NCBI RefSeq assembly: GCF_009363075.1
Contig: NZ_CP045293.1
Coordinates: 2,170,001-2,234,000 of the forward strand
Source of the DNA: Paenibacillus guangzhouensis
Lineage (GTDB): Bacteria > Bacillota > Bacilli > Paenibacillales > Paenibacillaceae
Reading direction: 5' to 3'
Length of the DNA stretch: 64,000 nt
Positions 57,801-64,000 of this stretch are shown in pieces; position 1 is the first letter of the stretch; every line of letters starts with the position of its first letter. A program made the translations under genes and the position numbers. The notes under the pieces were generated by a model. The model was not told where the DNA came from and did no database searches. It saw only the letters and a list, made by a program, of their open reading frames with translations.

Positions 57801-59911
57801 TCCTTAAGCAGCACGCGAGGAGATTGCCCGCCTTGCTCATCCAGTACATAAAAGATTAGGTGGCTGAAATGAGTCGCATCGATCTCCGCCCGGTAAGCGT
57901 AAGGGTCCGTCTTGTCGATTGACGAACCGAGCGCCTGCGGCGCAACGGTCACCCCGTTGACGGTTGGATCGGAAGAATCAGCGCTCACTGTCGCTTGGAC
58001 GCTGTATGAATTGTACGGGTTTGCGGACTTGGCCGCGGACACCTCCGTTCGCACGCCGCTGCCAAGCGTAAGACCGTAGCTGCCATCCTGCCCCTTCGTC
58101 TCGAAGCTCTGGTACCAGACGAAGCCGATGTTCCGTGTCTCGTCTACAAAGCCCGGCAGCAAATCGTCCTCGCTGACCGCGAAGTAAATATCGTCGATAT
58201 AATAAGTCCCTGCGTTATACAGACCGAGATCGATGGTAGCGATTCGGGACAGGTCGATGGACGCTCCGCTGAGCGGAATCGCGATTCGCACCCATTTGTT
58301 CAAGGACGAATTGGTCTTGCCCCAGGTATCGAGCTTGCCTCCGTCCGCATCCGTCATGCGCAGCTCCACACCGTTGCTACCTTGCATATCCTTAATATAG
58401 AAGACGAGATAGTTGTAACCCGCCGCGTTAAACGCACCTCCGCTCTTCGCTACAGCCCGGAGATAGTTGTTGTTGGCATACGGCCATCCGCCGGCTTTCG
58501 TCGTCAGCTTGACGCTGATCGTCTCCGCCGTGTTTGCCGTATCAGACGCCGATTCCACTGTGGCGCCGCTGCCTGCCTCGAACCCTTGACCGTTCTCAAA
58601 ATCGTTGAACAGCTTCGTTGGCTCCGGCTTGTACGCCGGCGATTCGTCCGTCGCCCTCTGAGCCAGGTAGAGATCGTCGTAGTAATAGACGTTTTCCCAG
58701 CCCCAGTACGTGCCCAATTGTATCTCGGTCAGCTGAGACCAGTCGAGCTTCGTCTTGTCGAGCGCCACCGTCATCTTGACCCACTCCTTCGACGCCGTCT
58801 TCGTCGTCTGCCCCGAATCAGTGTCCCAGACGCCTCCGGAAGCGTCCTTGAATACGACGTGCACATTAACGCCGGCGTCTTTCGTCGTGTCCTTAACATA
58901 GAACATCAGATAATTGTAATTCGACGCATCGGTGTACGTAGCTCCTACGACGCGGGCATCTTCTTGCGGCTCGATGCGCACGCCATAAATGCCGGTGTTC
59001 CAGGCTTCATTTTGCGTGATCCCTTGGTCGTCTTTGTAGCCGTTCTGCATCGTCTTGAGGCTGCCCTTGCTTGACGAGTACGGCGATTGGCCGGCAGCAT
59101 GAGAGGCGACCGTAGCCGAACCCTGTCCCAGCACGCCGTACTTCCCTTCCTGATCTGCGCTCTCGAAGCTTTGATACAGCTTCGGAGTAACCTGAGGCCC
59201 GCCCTCGCCACCTGGTTCTTCAGGGTAAGAAGGCGGCAAATCGTTCGCCGTCTTCGCAAAGTACAGCTCGTCGAAGTAATAATGATTGCCCCAACCCCAA
59301 TACTCACCGATCGACACGGAGACGAGCTTCGTGAAGTCGATCTTCGATTTGTCCAGAGGCACGGAGAAGCGGGTCCATTTGTTCTTGACCGAATTCAGCC
59401 CGTCCGTGTTGGCATTCCACGTTGCCCCGTTCGCGTCCTTGAACACGATGTTCGGATTGTGCGCGTCCGCATCCAGCACGTAGAAGCTGAAGTAACTGTA
59501 ATCGGAGGCATCGTAGTAAGTCGTTCCGTTCACCGTCTGCGCCACATCGTCCTGCGGCGTCGCCGTAAAGCCGTAGACGCCGGTGTCCCACGCTCCACCC
59601 GACGGATTGTTGTCGTTTGTCTGGATGAGGAGCACGCTGTTCTTGCTCGAAGCGTACGCTGTCTGCCCTGAAGGCGCCGCCGACGAGGCGCTTCCGACCG
59701 ATGCGATCCCATAATTACGGTCCTTTCCAGGCTGTTCGAAATTCTGATACCACTTTGCATCGGTGGTGGCCGCCCCTTCCGGCGCCAGCGTCGGCGAATC
59801 CGCCCGCGCGATGCCGCCGCCCATCCCTGCGAACATCGTCGTGAACAGAATTACGAATGTCAGCGCCGCCGACAGCCGATTCCGCTGCCAAGTCCGATTC
59901 CATCCCTGCAT
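51815..59911 (-). CDS. Giant S-layer-anchored GH2 + SGNH esterase + NodB deacetylase with six binding modules
   Basis: 2,698 residues. The ATG at 59911 lies 8 bases after AAAGGGGA; the earlier TTG at 59929 is part of that site. A signal peptide covers about 1-38. Four related beta-sandwich modules (about 52-229, 246-423, 434-587, 599-770) each begin W/LxxxFE and end YYxDDxYFA. GH2 (about 775-1425) has acid/base E1242 in GVANESSG and nucleophile E1330 in IIATEYGYW. Two more modules follow (1437-1597, 1602-1760). The SGNH domain (about 1775-1970) has S1786 in IGDSIT, GTND, and H1953 in VHPNSQG. A NodB-type polysaccharide deacetylase (about 1985-2160) shows IVYDDG and ASHTVTHRNL. A Pro/Thr linker, a pre-SLH module (about 2325-2510) and three SLH domains (2515-2698) end the chain. 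It probably debranches and deacylates a decorated polysaccharide at the cell surface. GC content is clearly higher than in the neighbours. Confidence 0.9.
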   Translation of the reverse strand: MQGWNRTWQRNRLSAALTFVILFTTMFAGMGGGIARADSPTLAPEGAATTDAKWYQNFEQPGKDRNYGIASVGSASSAAPSGQTAYASSKNSVLLIQTNDNNPSGGAWDTGVYGFTATPQDDVAQTVNGTTYYDASDYSYFSFYVLDADAHNPNIVFKDANGATWNANTDGLNSVKNKWTRFSVPLDKSKIDFTKLVSVSIGEYWGWGNHYYFDELYFAKTANDLPPSYPEEPGGEGGPQVTPKLYQSFESADQEGKYGVLGQGSATVASHAAGQSPYSSSKGSLKTMQNGYKDDQGITQNEAWNTGIYGVRIEPQEDARVVGATYTDASNYNYLMFYVKDTTKDAGVNVHVVFKDASGGVWDTDSGQTTKTASKEWVKMTVALDKTKLDWSQLTEIQLGTYWGWENVYYYDDLYLAQRATDESPAYKPEPTKLFNDFENGQGFEAGSGATVESASDTANTAETISVKLTTKAGGWPYANNNYLRAVAKSGGAFNAAGYNYLVFYIKDMQGSNGVELRMTDADGGKLDTWGKTNSSLNKWVRIAIPLSGASIDLSRIATIDLGLYNAGTYYIDDIYFAVSEDDLLPGFVDETRNIGFVWYQSFETKGQDGSYGLTLGSGVRTEVSAAKSANPYNSYSVQATVSADSSDPTVNGVTVAPQALGSSIDKTDPYAYRAEIDATHFSHLIFYVLDEQGGQSPRVLLKDGEGAVLDLTSSAKTTAGTWTRIAVPLDHEASFDFSRLAQVTVVPEKVGTYHIDEFYLGQSVGAGFPNTGYTQLVLKKVGGEAMPFENGLPLGSFEKQKDRTYISLNGNWKKQRVLLDSKLSAAPRDEDRTKALEQEAAGKQAADFNDAGWSAKSLPMPEDEMPAYESANGPENKSDKSGYQGGVWYRKHFSVDDSLAGKPAIVGFLGVNYYADVWINGHYAGGHEGGYTPFALDASGWLNYGGDNVIAVRVDNPKWDTFVNGETLPYAKSDWFNYTGILRDAYLEVLPDTYVVRSDVRALGTDGTVSVRTFLNNEAASGRDATLIYSVYEAAINAGNETSEFAQDLIGQATAATATRTVHVAANGQAADVLRLQVPNPKLWSPASPNLYILKVEQSIGGKVTDTFYTQFGIRTLEADGVRIKLNGELAPFLAGVGYTEDSADKGPSMDAAQRYSDLLKIKQDLKANFVRTGHFPHSLPTYRFADRIGLAIWQEIPAYWFSGDAFDQQRQRGQAKQMLEEMIFSNYNRPSVWFDGVANESSGQLQRVNYITELRDTAHAIDGTRLVGQSAVANPYKGESDHSHSPADVIGMTMYFGAFYGANADVETQEEIERIHALHPNKPIIATEYGYWTGDEGPNDTRQIQIFTGTFNAFTRSATVNEDGSANASGLFSGAAWWTAYNWYTNITGLQTMGLYHMDRKTPKQAAAVLAERYDRYTHTQGGATPKPTGISSWFQSFESGKGFFSPSGDVRLESVTDSLQGEGGRSLKATNLSTNTTSYAAFAPQGGEIIRNLSVYNYLNLDVKDSVGGRPLAVTLVDMDGHTWTGTTEQNTVKDKWTRVSVPLLSAQTLPLVEERLNSMAVKEIRIGLAPSDTLTVDNVYATTYRNDAPPAAYPIGSSGWFQSFEEDGVQVTVGTNAWAEVDRTFGVNPGGHGSVKLVVTGDGANPGADGRSVIVKPQGGVVSIDASDFNYLVFYVKDMQGSNTVDVTFVNADGTVSTDNWTDVASVKGQWTKVYLPLSKTSVDLRSLKEIRLGEWNPGTYYFDDIYFAEYPTDEIPATYTEKIPEKPLPTGQIKVAMIGDSITAGAGLDTPGLTSYPAQLQAMLGSKYVVKNFGLSGRTLMKSGDQPYWNESSFAASQSYTPDIVVIQLGTNDTKSWNWNGGTNSFLADYKAMIQTYQGLPSHPKVYVNLPPTIYNDDPNAVYGIISSVLQNGVIPLIRQAAADTGAAVIDINAATAGQAALFPDKVHPNSQGAWVIAAAVAKTLRGDAGAVGDTSVCRWKDCKAGAYTIVYDDGIYQSDLRFAELHEKYGLVGTLALISDWIKNGYNDMGASAGTWAQWKALLDKGYFDVASHTVTHRNLTTLSADELRTELDKSVADIATNTGHVPQTLAYPYNATNDAVMEEAAKRFVVARQGGSNTGNAPDTTKYYSLSSTVPESTTTVKQLNDWLDTGIAKANWLILTGHGNNDEGWSPPSLSLYDSHYAYVKQRDDALWNGTLAQVGKYLRERQDAKIELVTVNSLSIKLKLTGTLDSKVYDEPLTLRTQVPADWSRVTVTQGGKSTTAQPVREGEGYFVYYEAVPGANAIALAKKTSDGPPNPDTPSTPGATGNTSGSGATVAQLVLDAHQIERALADASPDADGYRTIRFDMKPSEGASSYELRLPALYLIAQNKLIMELSTPLGQLVLPGDMFAQMATGTAKEIVISIGRGDLTGANAVVKAQIGGRPIVFVNASIDGTPVEWCSDRRAVTVRVPYEPTLEEREHPERLTIWYMANDGTAKPIVSGRYDASLGAVVFSTHHFSRYAVVSVAKTFGDLAQVVWARQAIESLASKGVINGMDDSTYAPNSFITRADAVALIMRLLDLHAKRGEGFSDVRPGVYYDEAVHEARTLGIISGRGGDRFDPNALVTRQEMMVMIDLAVRAAGVNTNAQVDPTVQLQAYNDASAVAEYAKEGVKRLLAAGIFQGHDGYLYPDSPLKRVEAAVALERLYRLI

Positions 59912-59945
59912 GTTGTTGTCCCCTTTCAATTTGGCATCCTTAAAA

Positions 59946-59959
59946 TGAAATCGATTTCA
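59946..59959. promoter_or_regulatory. LacI-type operator O2
   Basis: TGAAATCGATTTCA, a perfect 14-bp palindrome with central CG, in the 5' leader about 35 bases before the start codon of the giant GH2 gene. Identical to the copy at 60056-60069; centres are 110 bases apart. Confidence 0.75.
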
Positions 59960-60055
59960 TTTTTTTGTTTAAAATATCTTGTCTTCGCAATTACGTTTGC
60001 ATTAGCTTATCAGCAGCCGCAATGAGTCGACAACTTAGAAATGCAAACCTCAATT

Positions 60056-60069
60056 TGAAATCGATTTCA
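60056..60069. promoter_or_regulatory. LacI-type operator O1 over the transcription start
   Basis: TGAAATCGATTTCA begins about six bases downstream of the -10 box of the giant gene's promoter, so a bound repressor would cover the transcription start. It also fits the relaxed cre consensus of CcpA (TGWAANCGNTNWCA-like), so catabolite repression is an alternative or additional reading. Confidence 0.8.
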
Positions 60070-60075
60070 TTTTTT

Positions 60076-60105
60076 ATTATAGTTCGGTATCATTTCCAGA
60101 GTCAA
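60076..60105 (-). promoter_or_regulatory. Promoter of the giant GH2/SGNH/NodB gene
   Basis: On the minus strand TTGACT (60105-60100) is followed after 18 bases by a perfect TATAAT (60081-60076). This implies a 5' leader of about 160 bases that carries both palindromic operators. The rest of 59,912-60,284 holds no gene. Confidence 0.75.
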
Positions 60106-60284
60106 CCATCTTTTGCCAACAATTTAAGGTCGATTCATGAAGTATTCAAAGTTGTACATTGCTGGTAGATTGCCGGTGAGAATCCGAATTGCAAGATCGG
60201 AATAATTACGAGTTGGTCAGAATGTGAACACATTAACGACACAGACCTGTCTGACCCAATTACTTCCTCATTGTAGGTTCATGA

Positions 60285-60845
60285 CTAATCCTCTGAATGA
60301 TTCTTCCTAGAAACTATACGGGAGCTCAAATGGTGCTGCTCTCCATTATTGATCTTTCTTAAGAATAATGTCGCTGAATAAAACCCATCTCTAACTGATA
60401 CTTCTTCAAAGCCTTCAACCCAAACAGCTTCTACAAAAGGCCGATTAGTTTCTACATATTCAACTTTATTAGTGATTACGAGCTTTTTCGGCTTGTCCGT
60501 CTCGAGCATAATCTGTACACCTTCCAAAGAGAAAGCATACGAGTGCACTGGAATTTTTATTTTCTCTTGTAAATCTGTAAACTTTTTAAAAGTCGTCCTC
60601 TTCCACTCTGAAACCTCAAAAATATGGTCTAACGATTTACGAGAGGATAATACACTATTGACTTCAGAACATAATAGAATTAATCCAACAGCTGACCCTG
60701 CAAATAAAATACCATAAGGATCGTTAGTGGATACATGTATTCTGTATGATATATACATAATTGCTGCAAAAAGTATGACTCCAAACAGAGGAGCCAGCGA
60801 CCCTTTCTTTTTAGGGAAAGAATCGAACAATTCTTCTTTAGTCAT
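60285..60845 (-). CDS. Unknown membrane protein
   Basis: 186 residues with two adjacent membrane segments (about 16-34 and 43-62, GVILFAAIMYISYRI and GILFAGSAVGLILLC), then a cytoplasmic or surface domain of about 120 residues. The segment EWKRTTFKKFTDLQEKIKIP and the following beta-rich part suggest a PH-like fold, but no family is recognised. The start ATG at 60845 follows AAGAAGGAG and overlaps the end of an upstream C-terminal remnant by eight bases. That arrangement fits an immunity or accessory gene behind a lost larger gene, which is an inference only. Confidence 0.65.
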   Translation of the reverse strand: MTKEELFDSFPKKKGSLAPLFGVILFAAIMYISYRIHVSTNDPYGILFAGSAVGLILLCSEVNSVLSSRKSLDHIFEVSEWKRTTFKKFTDLQEKIKIPVHSYAFSLEGVQIMLETDKPKKLVITNKVEYVETNRPFVEAVWVEGFEEVSVRDGFYSATLFLRKINNGEQHHLSSRIVSRKNHSED

Positions 60846-60972
60846 TATTGTTCTCCTTCTTTCTCTTGTTCATAAATAACGGCACCATTTCTTTTGACTT
60901 TGCAAATAAACCATTTACTACGTATTGCTTCCAGTCCTCACCATATACTGTCACATCCTCAGCACCTCGGAA
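60838..60972 (-). pseudogene. C-terminal remnant of a larger gene
   Basis: 44 codons without a start open after a TAA and read GAEDVTVYGEDWKQYVVNGL, then KSKEMVPLF and a charged end NKRKKENNND. It ends inside the start of the membrane-protein gene (AATGACTAA overlap). The short globular piece with a charged tail would fit the end of a secreted or polymorphic-toxin-like protein, but no family can be named. Confidence 0.4.
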
Positions 60973-61332
60973 TTAATGATTACAACATGTTTTCTTTAAT
61001 TCATTTCAGAAACCTCACTTCCTAATATGGATTTTTTTACAATACCTCAAAAGAATAATTATGTATAGTGAAAACGTAACGCTTTTCTTATAAAACTACC
61101 CATTAGCTTAATAAAAATGAACAGGCTTCCGCAGCTTGCTCAACAACGGTATGTTATTCAACTATAGTACCTAAAATCGAGGAAAATATAGTATAATCAA
61201 CTTGTGATCGTCAATAGTTACTTCCATTTCCAAAAAATTATGATTGTCATTGTAGTAAATCCACAAATACACAAACACAGGTATACAATAAAATGAAACT
61301 ATATACTTCATTTTCATTCCGCAGTATAATCA
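60973..61332. other. AT-rich intergenic stretch
   Basis: No gene, repeat or operator is recognised on either strand here. It contains many A/T runs and no open frame with a ribosome binding site. Confidence 0.4.
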
Positions 61333-61373
61333 CAAAAAACGCCTGTATTCGCATCATTACGACCAGACGTTTC
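61333..61373 (-). terminator. Terminator of the zinc-related permease operon
   Basis: AAACGTCTG pairs with CAGGCGTTT (one G-T pair) across an 18-base loop, followed by a run of T on the minus strand (GCGTTTTTTG). It lies about 75 bases after the stop of the TIGR03943-type gene. Confidence 0.75.
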
Positions 61374-61446
61374 TGAAAGGGCTTTATGTTATAACCAATT
61401 AGCGATCGTTATATCTTTAGCCCCCACTCCAAGGTAGAGAAAAATT

Positions 61447-62388
61447 TCAATCCAAGAAAGCAAAGTCTTTCACATACGGATACACATAGGGATCCTTCGG
61501 CACCGCAATTTTCTCGATTTCTTCGGCATCCAGTACCATTACCTCATTCCCGCCGTATAGCGTCTTATGAATCGTACCCGTCACGCTGATCCAGGCATCC
61601 TCCGCATAATTCCGACCTTTTTCTGCCCGCACGAGTATCCCGTATGGCGCCGCATCAGCGGAGCAGCACTGCATGGCCATCCGAGAGATGACGAATATAT
61701 CTCCATCCATCTCTTCCTCACGATAAACAAACCCGCTTATTTCCATCCGGTGCTCTACGAACTGATCTAAATACAAATCGATCGTGGTCAGTCGCTCCAT
61801 AAATCCCTCTTCTTTAATTCGAATGAGAGATTTATCGTATAGACGGATTCCCAAGTCGGCAAAATCTTCTGTAAAAGCATCTGCGGGGAAGCGCTTCTTT
61901 AGCTCATCATCTGGGTAATTACTTGCATGATTGCCCTGTTCTACATCATATTGCGATGCGTTTCTTTTCACTTTCTCATCCTTAGACGTACTTATCTTTG
62001 TGTTCATGCTGTTGGTCGGGCTTAAATTCATCCCTTTGACCGCAGCCATCTCACTGGCCATCACACTATTAGACACGAGAAATCCGAGCGCCAGCGGCAG
62101 GAGAAATAGGCAGTAAATGAATGTGTTCTTCATCCAGGACCTTGCCGGCACATGCTCGCAGGAACATGACTCTCTCTCTCCCGTTGCCGTTTGAAACACC
62201 ATAAACATCTGATAGATCGCCAGCACCATGAGGCCGATTGCTGAACATTTCACATATAGACTGATTCGCGGTGCGATGAAATATTGCAAAGAATCCGTCT
62301 TCACCAAATAGACAATAAAGAATGAAAAACCCGCGAGTAACAATCCCCGGCATAAGAAATGTAACATAAGCCTACGCTGCTCCTTCAC
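61447..62388 (-). CDS. TIGR03943-family membrane protein (YcgQ-like)
   Basis: 313 residues from a GTG at 62388, eight bases after GGGAGGGG. Two N-terminal membrane segments and a third near 90-110 surround a loop containing CSCEH. A soluble C-terminal part (about 180-313) carries the conserved block SGFVYREEE, then ISRMAMQCCSADAAPYG with the paired cysteines typical of this family, and DAWISVTGTI. The partner permease lies 21 bases upstream. In Bacillus this pair (YcgR/YcgQ-like) is of unsettled function. The Zur box upstream and the metal-type ligands suggest zinc supply or zinc-sparing. Confidence 0.85.
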   Translation of the reverse strand: MKEQRRLMLHFLCRGLLLAGFSFFIVYLVKTDSLQYFIAPRISLYVKCSAIGLMVLAIYQMFMVFQTATGERESCSCEHVPARSWMKNTFIYCLFLLPLALGFLVSNSVMASEMAAVKGMNLSPTNSMNTKISTSKDEKVKRNASQYDVEQGNHASNYPDDELKKRFPADAFTEDFADLGIRLYDKSLIRIKEEGFMERLTTIDLYLDQFVEHRMEISGFVYREEEMDGDIFVISRMAMQCCSADAAPYGILVRAEKGRNYAEDAWISVTGTIHKTLYGGNEVMVLDAEEIEKIAVPKDPYVYPYVKDFAFLD

Positions 62389-62409
62389 CTGACATCCCCT
62401 CCCATCCTA

Positions 62410-63438
62410 CTATAAAAACATTTGCGCAATTACATTGGCCCCTACAAATACGGAGAGTATAATCCATATCGCCAGCAAAAGTACAAATCGAGCACGGAAC
62501 ACAGCAAGAAGCATCAGCGTACTCTTGAAATCGATCATCGGACCAAACACGAGAAACGTAAGCAAAGATCCTGCAGAGAACGTGTTTGCGAAGGATGCGG
62601 CGACGAAGGCATCCGAAGTCGAACAGAGCGACAGCACATAGGCCAGTCCCATCATGAACAAATGAGAGCTCGCCCCGTCTTGACCGATCGCTAGCAGATC
62701 AGACCTAGGGATAAACGCCTGAATAAAGGCCGTTACGATAGAGCCAATGATTAAATATTTTCCCATATCAAAAAATTCACCGCAGGCGTGCTCCAAAACA
62801 GCATATAGCTTGTTCCCGTTCGTATGTTGATGCTGAGGGTTATGGTGATTATCTTGATGCTGATGATCCTTTTCGCTGACGGAAATGCTAGACTTAAGTG
62901 GGTTATTAGTTACGAAATAATAGACGATCAGTCCAATGCAGCATCCTACGAACAGAGCTAGTCCCATGCGAGCGTACACCATCTCCGGCCGTGTGCGGAA
63001 TGCGGTGAAAGTTGCTGCGTATACGACCGGATTAAGAATGGGGCCGACCATCATAAATACGACACCGATATACAAAGGCATACCTTTGGCCATCAACCGC
63101 CGCACGACAGGGATCATCCCGCATTCACACACAGGAAAGAGCACCCCTAACCCGCAGGCATATAAAATGCCAAGAATTTGATTCTGTGGGGTCCACTTCC
63201 GAATCCAGGCTTCTGAGATAAAAATCTGCATAATGGATGAGACGATGATGCCGAGCAGGATAAAAGGGATTGACTCGAGAATAATCCCGAGGAACATCGT
63301 TTTGAAGGATTGCAGCACGGGTAAATCTCGCACGGATAGCTGATTGAGCAGATTGGGAGAAAAAGCAAAAATGACAATAACGCCCAATATCGCGAGAAAA
63401 CAAATATGTAGATAAAACTGCGACAACCTGAAGCGCAA
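62410..63438 (-). CDS. YraQ/YcgR-family (UPF0718) permease with His-rich loop, Zur-controlled
   Basis: 342 residues from the TTG at 63438, which has AAAGGAGG at seven bases; the ATG at 63444 is only two bases from that site. Eight or more membrane segments include the family's PVCECGMIPVVRRLMAKGMP and GPILNPVVYAATF blocks, with a matching second half (STSDAFVAASF, FLVFGPMIDFKSTLML). A histidine-rich loop in the middle (DHQHQDNHHNPQHQH, about residues 185-200) is a likely metal ligand. It starts the two-gene operon with the TIGR03943-type partner and is probably induced when zinc is short. Confidence 0.88.
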   Translation of the reverse strand: MRFRLSQFYLHICFLAILGVIVIFAFSPNLLNQLSVRDLPVLQSFKTMFLGIILESIPFILLGIIVSSIMQIFISEAWIRKWTPQNQILGILYACGLGVLFPVCECGMIPVVRRLMAKGMPLYIGVVFMMVGPILNPVVYAATFTAFRTRPEMVYARMGLALFVGCCIGLIVYYFVTNNPLKSSISVSEKDHQHQDNHHNPQHQHTNGNKLYAVLEHACGEFFDMGKYLIIGSIVTAFIQAFIPRSDLLAIGQDGASSHLFMMGLAYVLSLCSTSDAFVAASFANTFSAGSLLTFLVFGPMIDFKSTLMLLAVFRARFVLLLAIWIILSVFVGANVIAQMFL

Positions 63439-63460
63439 ACACATTCCTCCTTTGTGTTTA

Positions 63461-63480
63461 AAACGTAATAATTACGATTA
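63461..63480 (-). promoter_or_regulatory. Zur box and promoter of the permease operon
   Basis: AACGTAATAATTACGATT (63462-63479) matches the Bacillus Zur consensus TCGTAATnATTACGA with one change. It lies 23-42 bases before the start codon. A TTGACA on the minus strand (63515-63510) with TAGACT 18 bases on could be the promoter; the box then sits just downstream of the -10. Confidence 0.8.
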
Positions 63481-63540
63481 ATAATAGTCTACTTTGATAT
63501 CTCCTGTCATGTCAACCCAAACTTTCTCTAATAAAGCGTC

Positions 63541-63571
63541 AAAAAAGTCCGTCAGGGAAAACACCCTGACG
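63541..63571 (-). terminator. Terminator after the decayed methyltransferase
   Basis: CGTCAGGG pairs with CCCTGACG around a 6-base loop, followed on the minus strand by GGACTTTTTT. It ends the transcript coming from the right edge. Confidence 0.8.
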
Positions 63572-63576
63572 TTCCT

Positions 63577-64000
63577 TTTATTCGATCAGTTCCATCACTT
63601 CGATGTAACGGGCATTGCCGCTTTTCGATTATCTAACGGTTCTCACAACACCACGAAATCAGCAGATTACTCCCCCTATGAATGCAAATAATCTCACCTG
63701 CAACCGTTAGCACGGATACGAAACTATTTTCCACAAAATAGCCCCCGTTGCGTCCGTTAGTCAATAGGCATTTACGATCAGCATGACCTCGAGCTCCCTC
63801 CAGCATGTTGTCCGTACAATCAATACCTGTCACTTGACTTGATGACCTTCTCCCGACAAAATCTCGGAGAAAAATCGGGGCCGCAACCAATGTCCAGCAC
63901 CAGAAGCCACTCCCCGTGCGGCGCATACTCCTGAATCAGCTCCAGCCAAGCTTTTCGTTAAAAACCACGCAGTTCCTTCATAATTCCCTGATTATAAAGT
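63577..64000 (-). pseudogene. Decayed class I SAM-dependent methyltransferase (runs off window)
   Basis: Pieces in several frames. AWLELIQEYAPHGEWL then VLDIGCGPDF (the SAM-binding motif I) come first. A second frame gives FFSEILSGEGHQV, and a third VTGIDCTDNMLEGARGHADR (motif II and beyond). The later catalytic and lid regions are replaced by short open pieces with stops, and only IEVMELIE remains of the C-terminus. At least two frameshifts and an internal deletion make this a dead gene. Part of its N-terminus may lie beyond the right edge. Confidence 0.8.

Noticed and set aside
58382-59074. 230-codon plus-strand open frame
   Set aside because: Antisense to the repeated binding modules; composition (R, V, I) is typical of the opposite strand of GC-rich coding DNA.
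51815-59911. Possible tandem DNA repeat array or CRISPR
   Set aside because: The repetition is at protein-domain level with diverged copies of about 160-180 residues; no short, equally spaced direct repeats or spacers anywhere in the window.
1-64000. tRNA, rRNA or riboswitch
   Set aside because: No cloverleaf, rRNA core sequence or known riboswitch core was recognised by eye; a covariance-model scan would be decisive.

Overview
The window looks like chromosome of a Paenibacillus-type, spore-forming Gram-positive saprophyte. The reasons are: YesM/YesN-type two-component systems paired with LplB/LplC-type sugar permeases and large lipoprotein solute-binding proteins; S-layer-homology (SLH) anchored giant enzymes; a Spo0E-like phosphatase; a Zur box of the Bacillus type; and strong AGGAGG ribosome binding sites. 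I could not run any database search, so all family names rest on motifs read from the sequence.

Left part (about 1-21,600, all minus strand): a beta-glucan degradation and uptake locus. It holds a giant SLH-type GH3+CBM6+GH30 protein that runs off the left edge, a GH64-type beta-1,3-glucanase with CBM6, an AraC-type response regulator, a secreted GH30 with two binding domains, a solute-binding protein with two permeases, a membrane-sensor AraC regulator, and a GH30 without signal peptide that is a close relative of the GH30 domain in the giant protein. The likely sequence of events is depolymerisation outside the cell, import of oligosaccharides, and cleavage inside. Fungal-wall type beta-1,3/1,6-glucan is the best guess for the substrate.

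Middle (21,626-45,254): one long minus-strand run of sensor kinase, response regulator and two complete binding-protein/permease sets (permease, permease, SBP, twice). Then come a wrecked GH5 cellulase with CBM13, an intact GH9 endoglucanase, a Cof-type HAD phosphatase, an ADP-ribosylglycohydrolase-family protein, and a fourth SBP/permease set. A kinase/regulator pair is transcribed divergently from that set. None of the four importers has its own ATPase; a shared MsmX-like ATPase elsewhere is assumed.

Accessory stretch (45,255-51,770): AT-rich, with an IS256 transposase fragment, a LacI regulator with a HAD phosphatase, small decayed membrane ORFs, two divergent genes of unknown function, a frameshifted IS200-type element, a tiny Spo0E-like gene and an orphan gene end.

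Right part (51,815-64,000): a GC-rich gene for a 2,698-residue SLH protein that joins six repeats of a beta-sandwich binding module, a GH2 enzyme, an SGNH esterase and a NodB deacetylase. It sits behind a clear promoter with two identical LacI-type palindromes. Next are an unknown membrane protein overlapped by a C-terminal gene remnant, a Zur-box controlled permease/TIGR03943 pair (zinc-related), and a decayed methyltransferase at the right edge.
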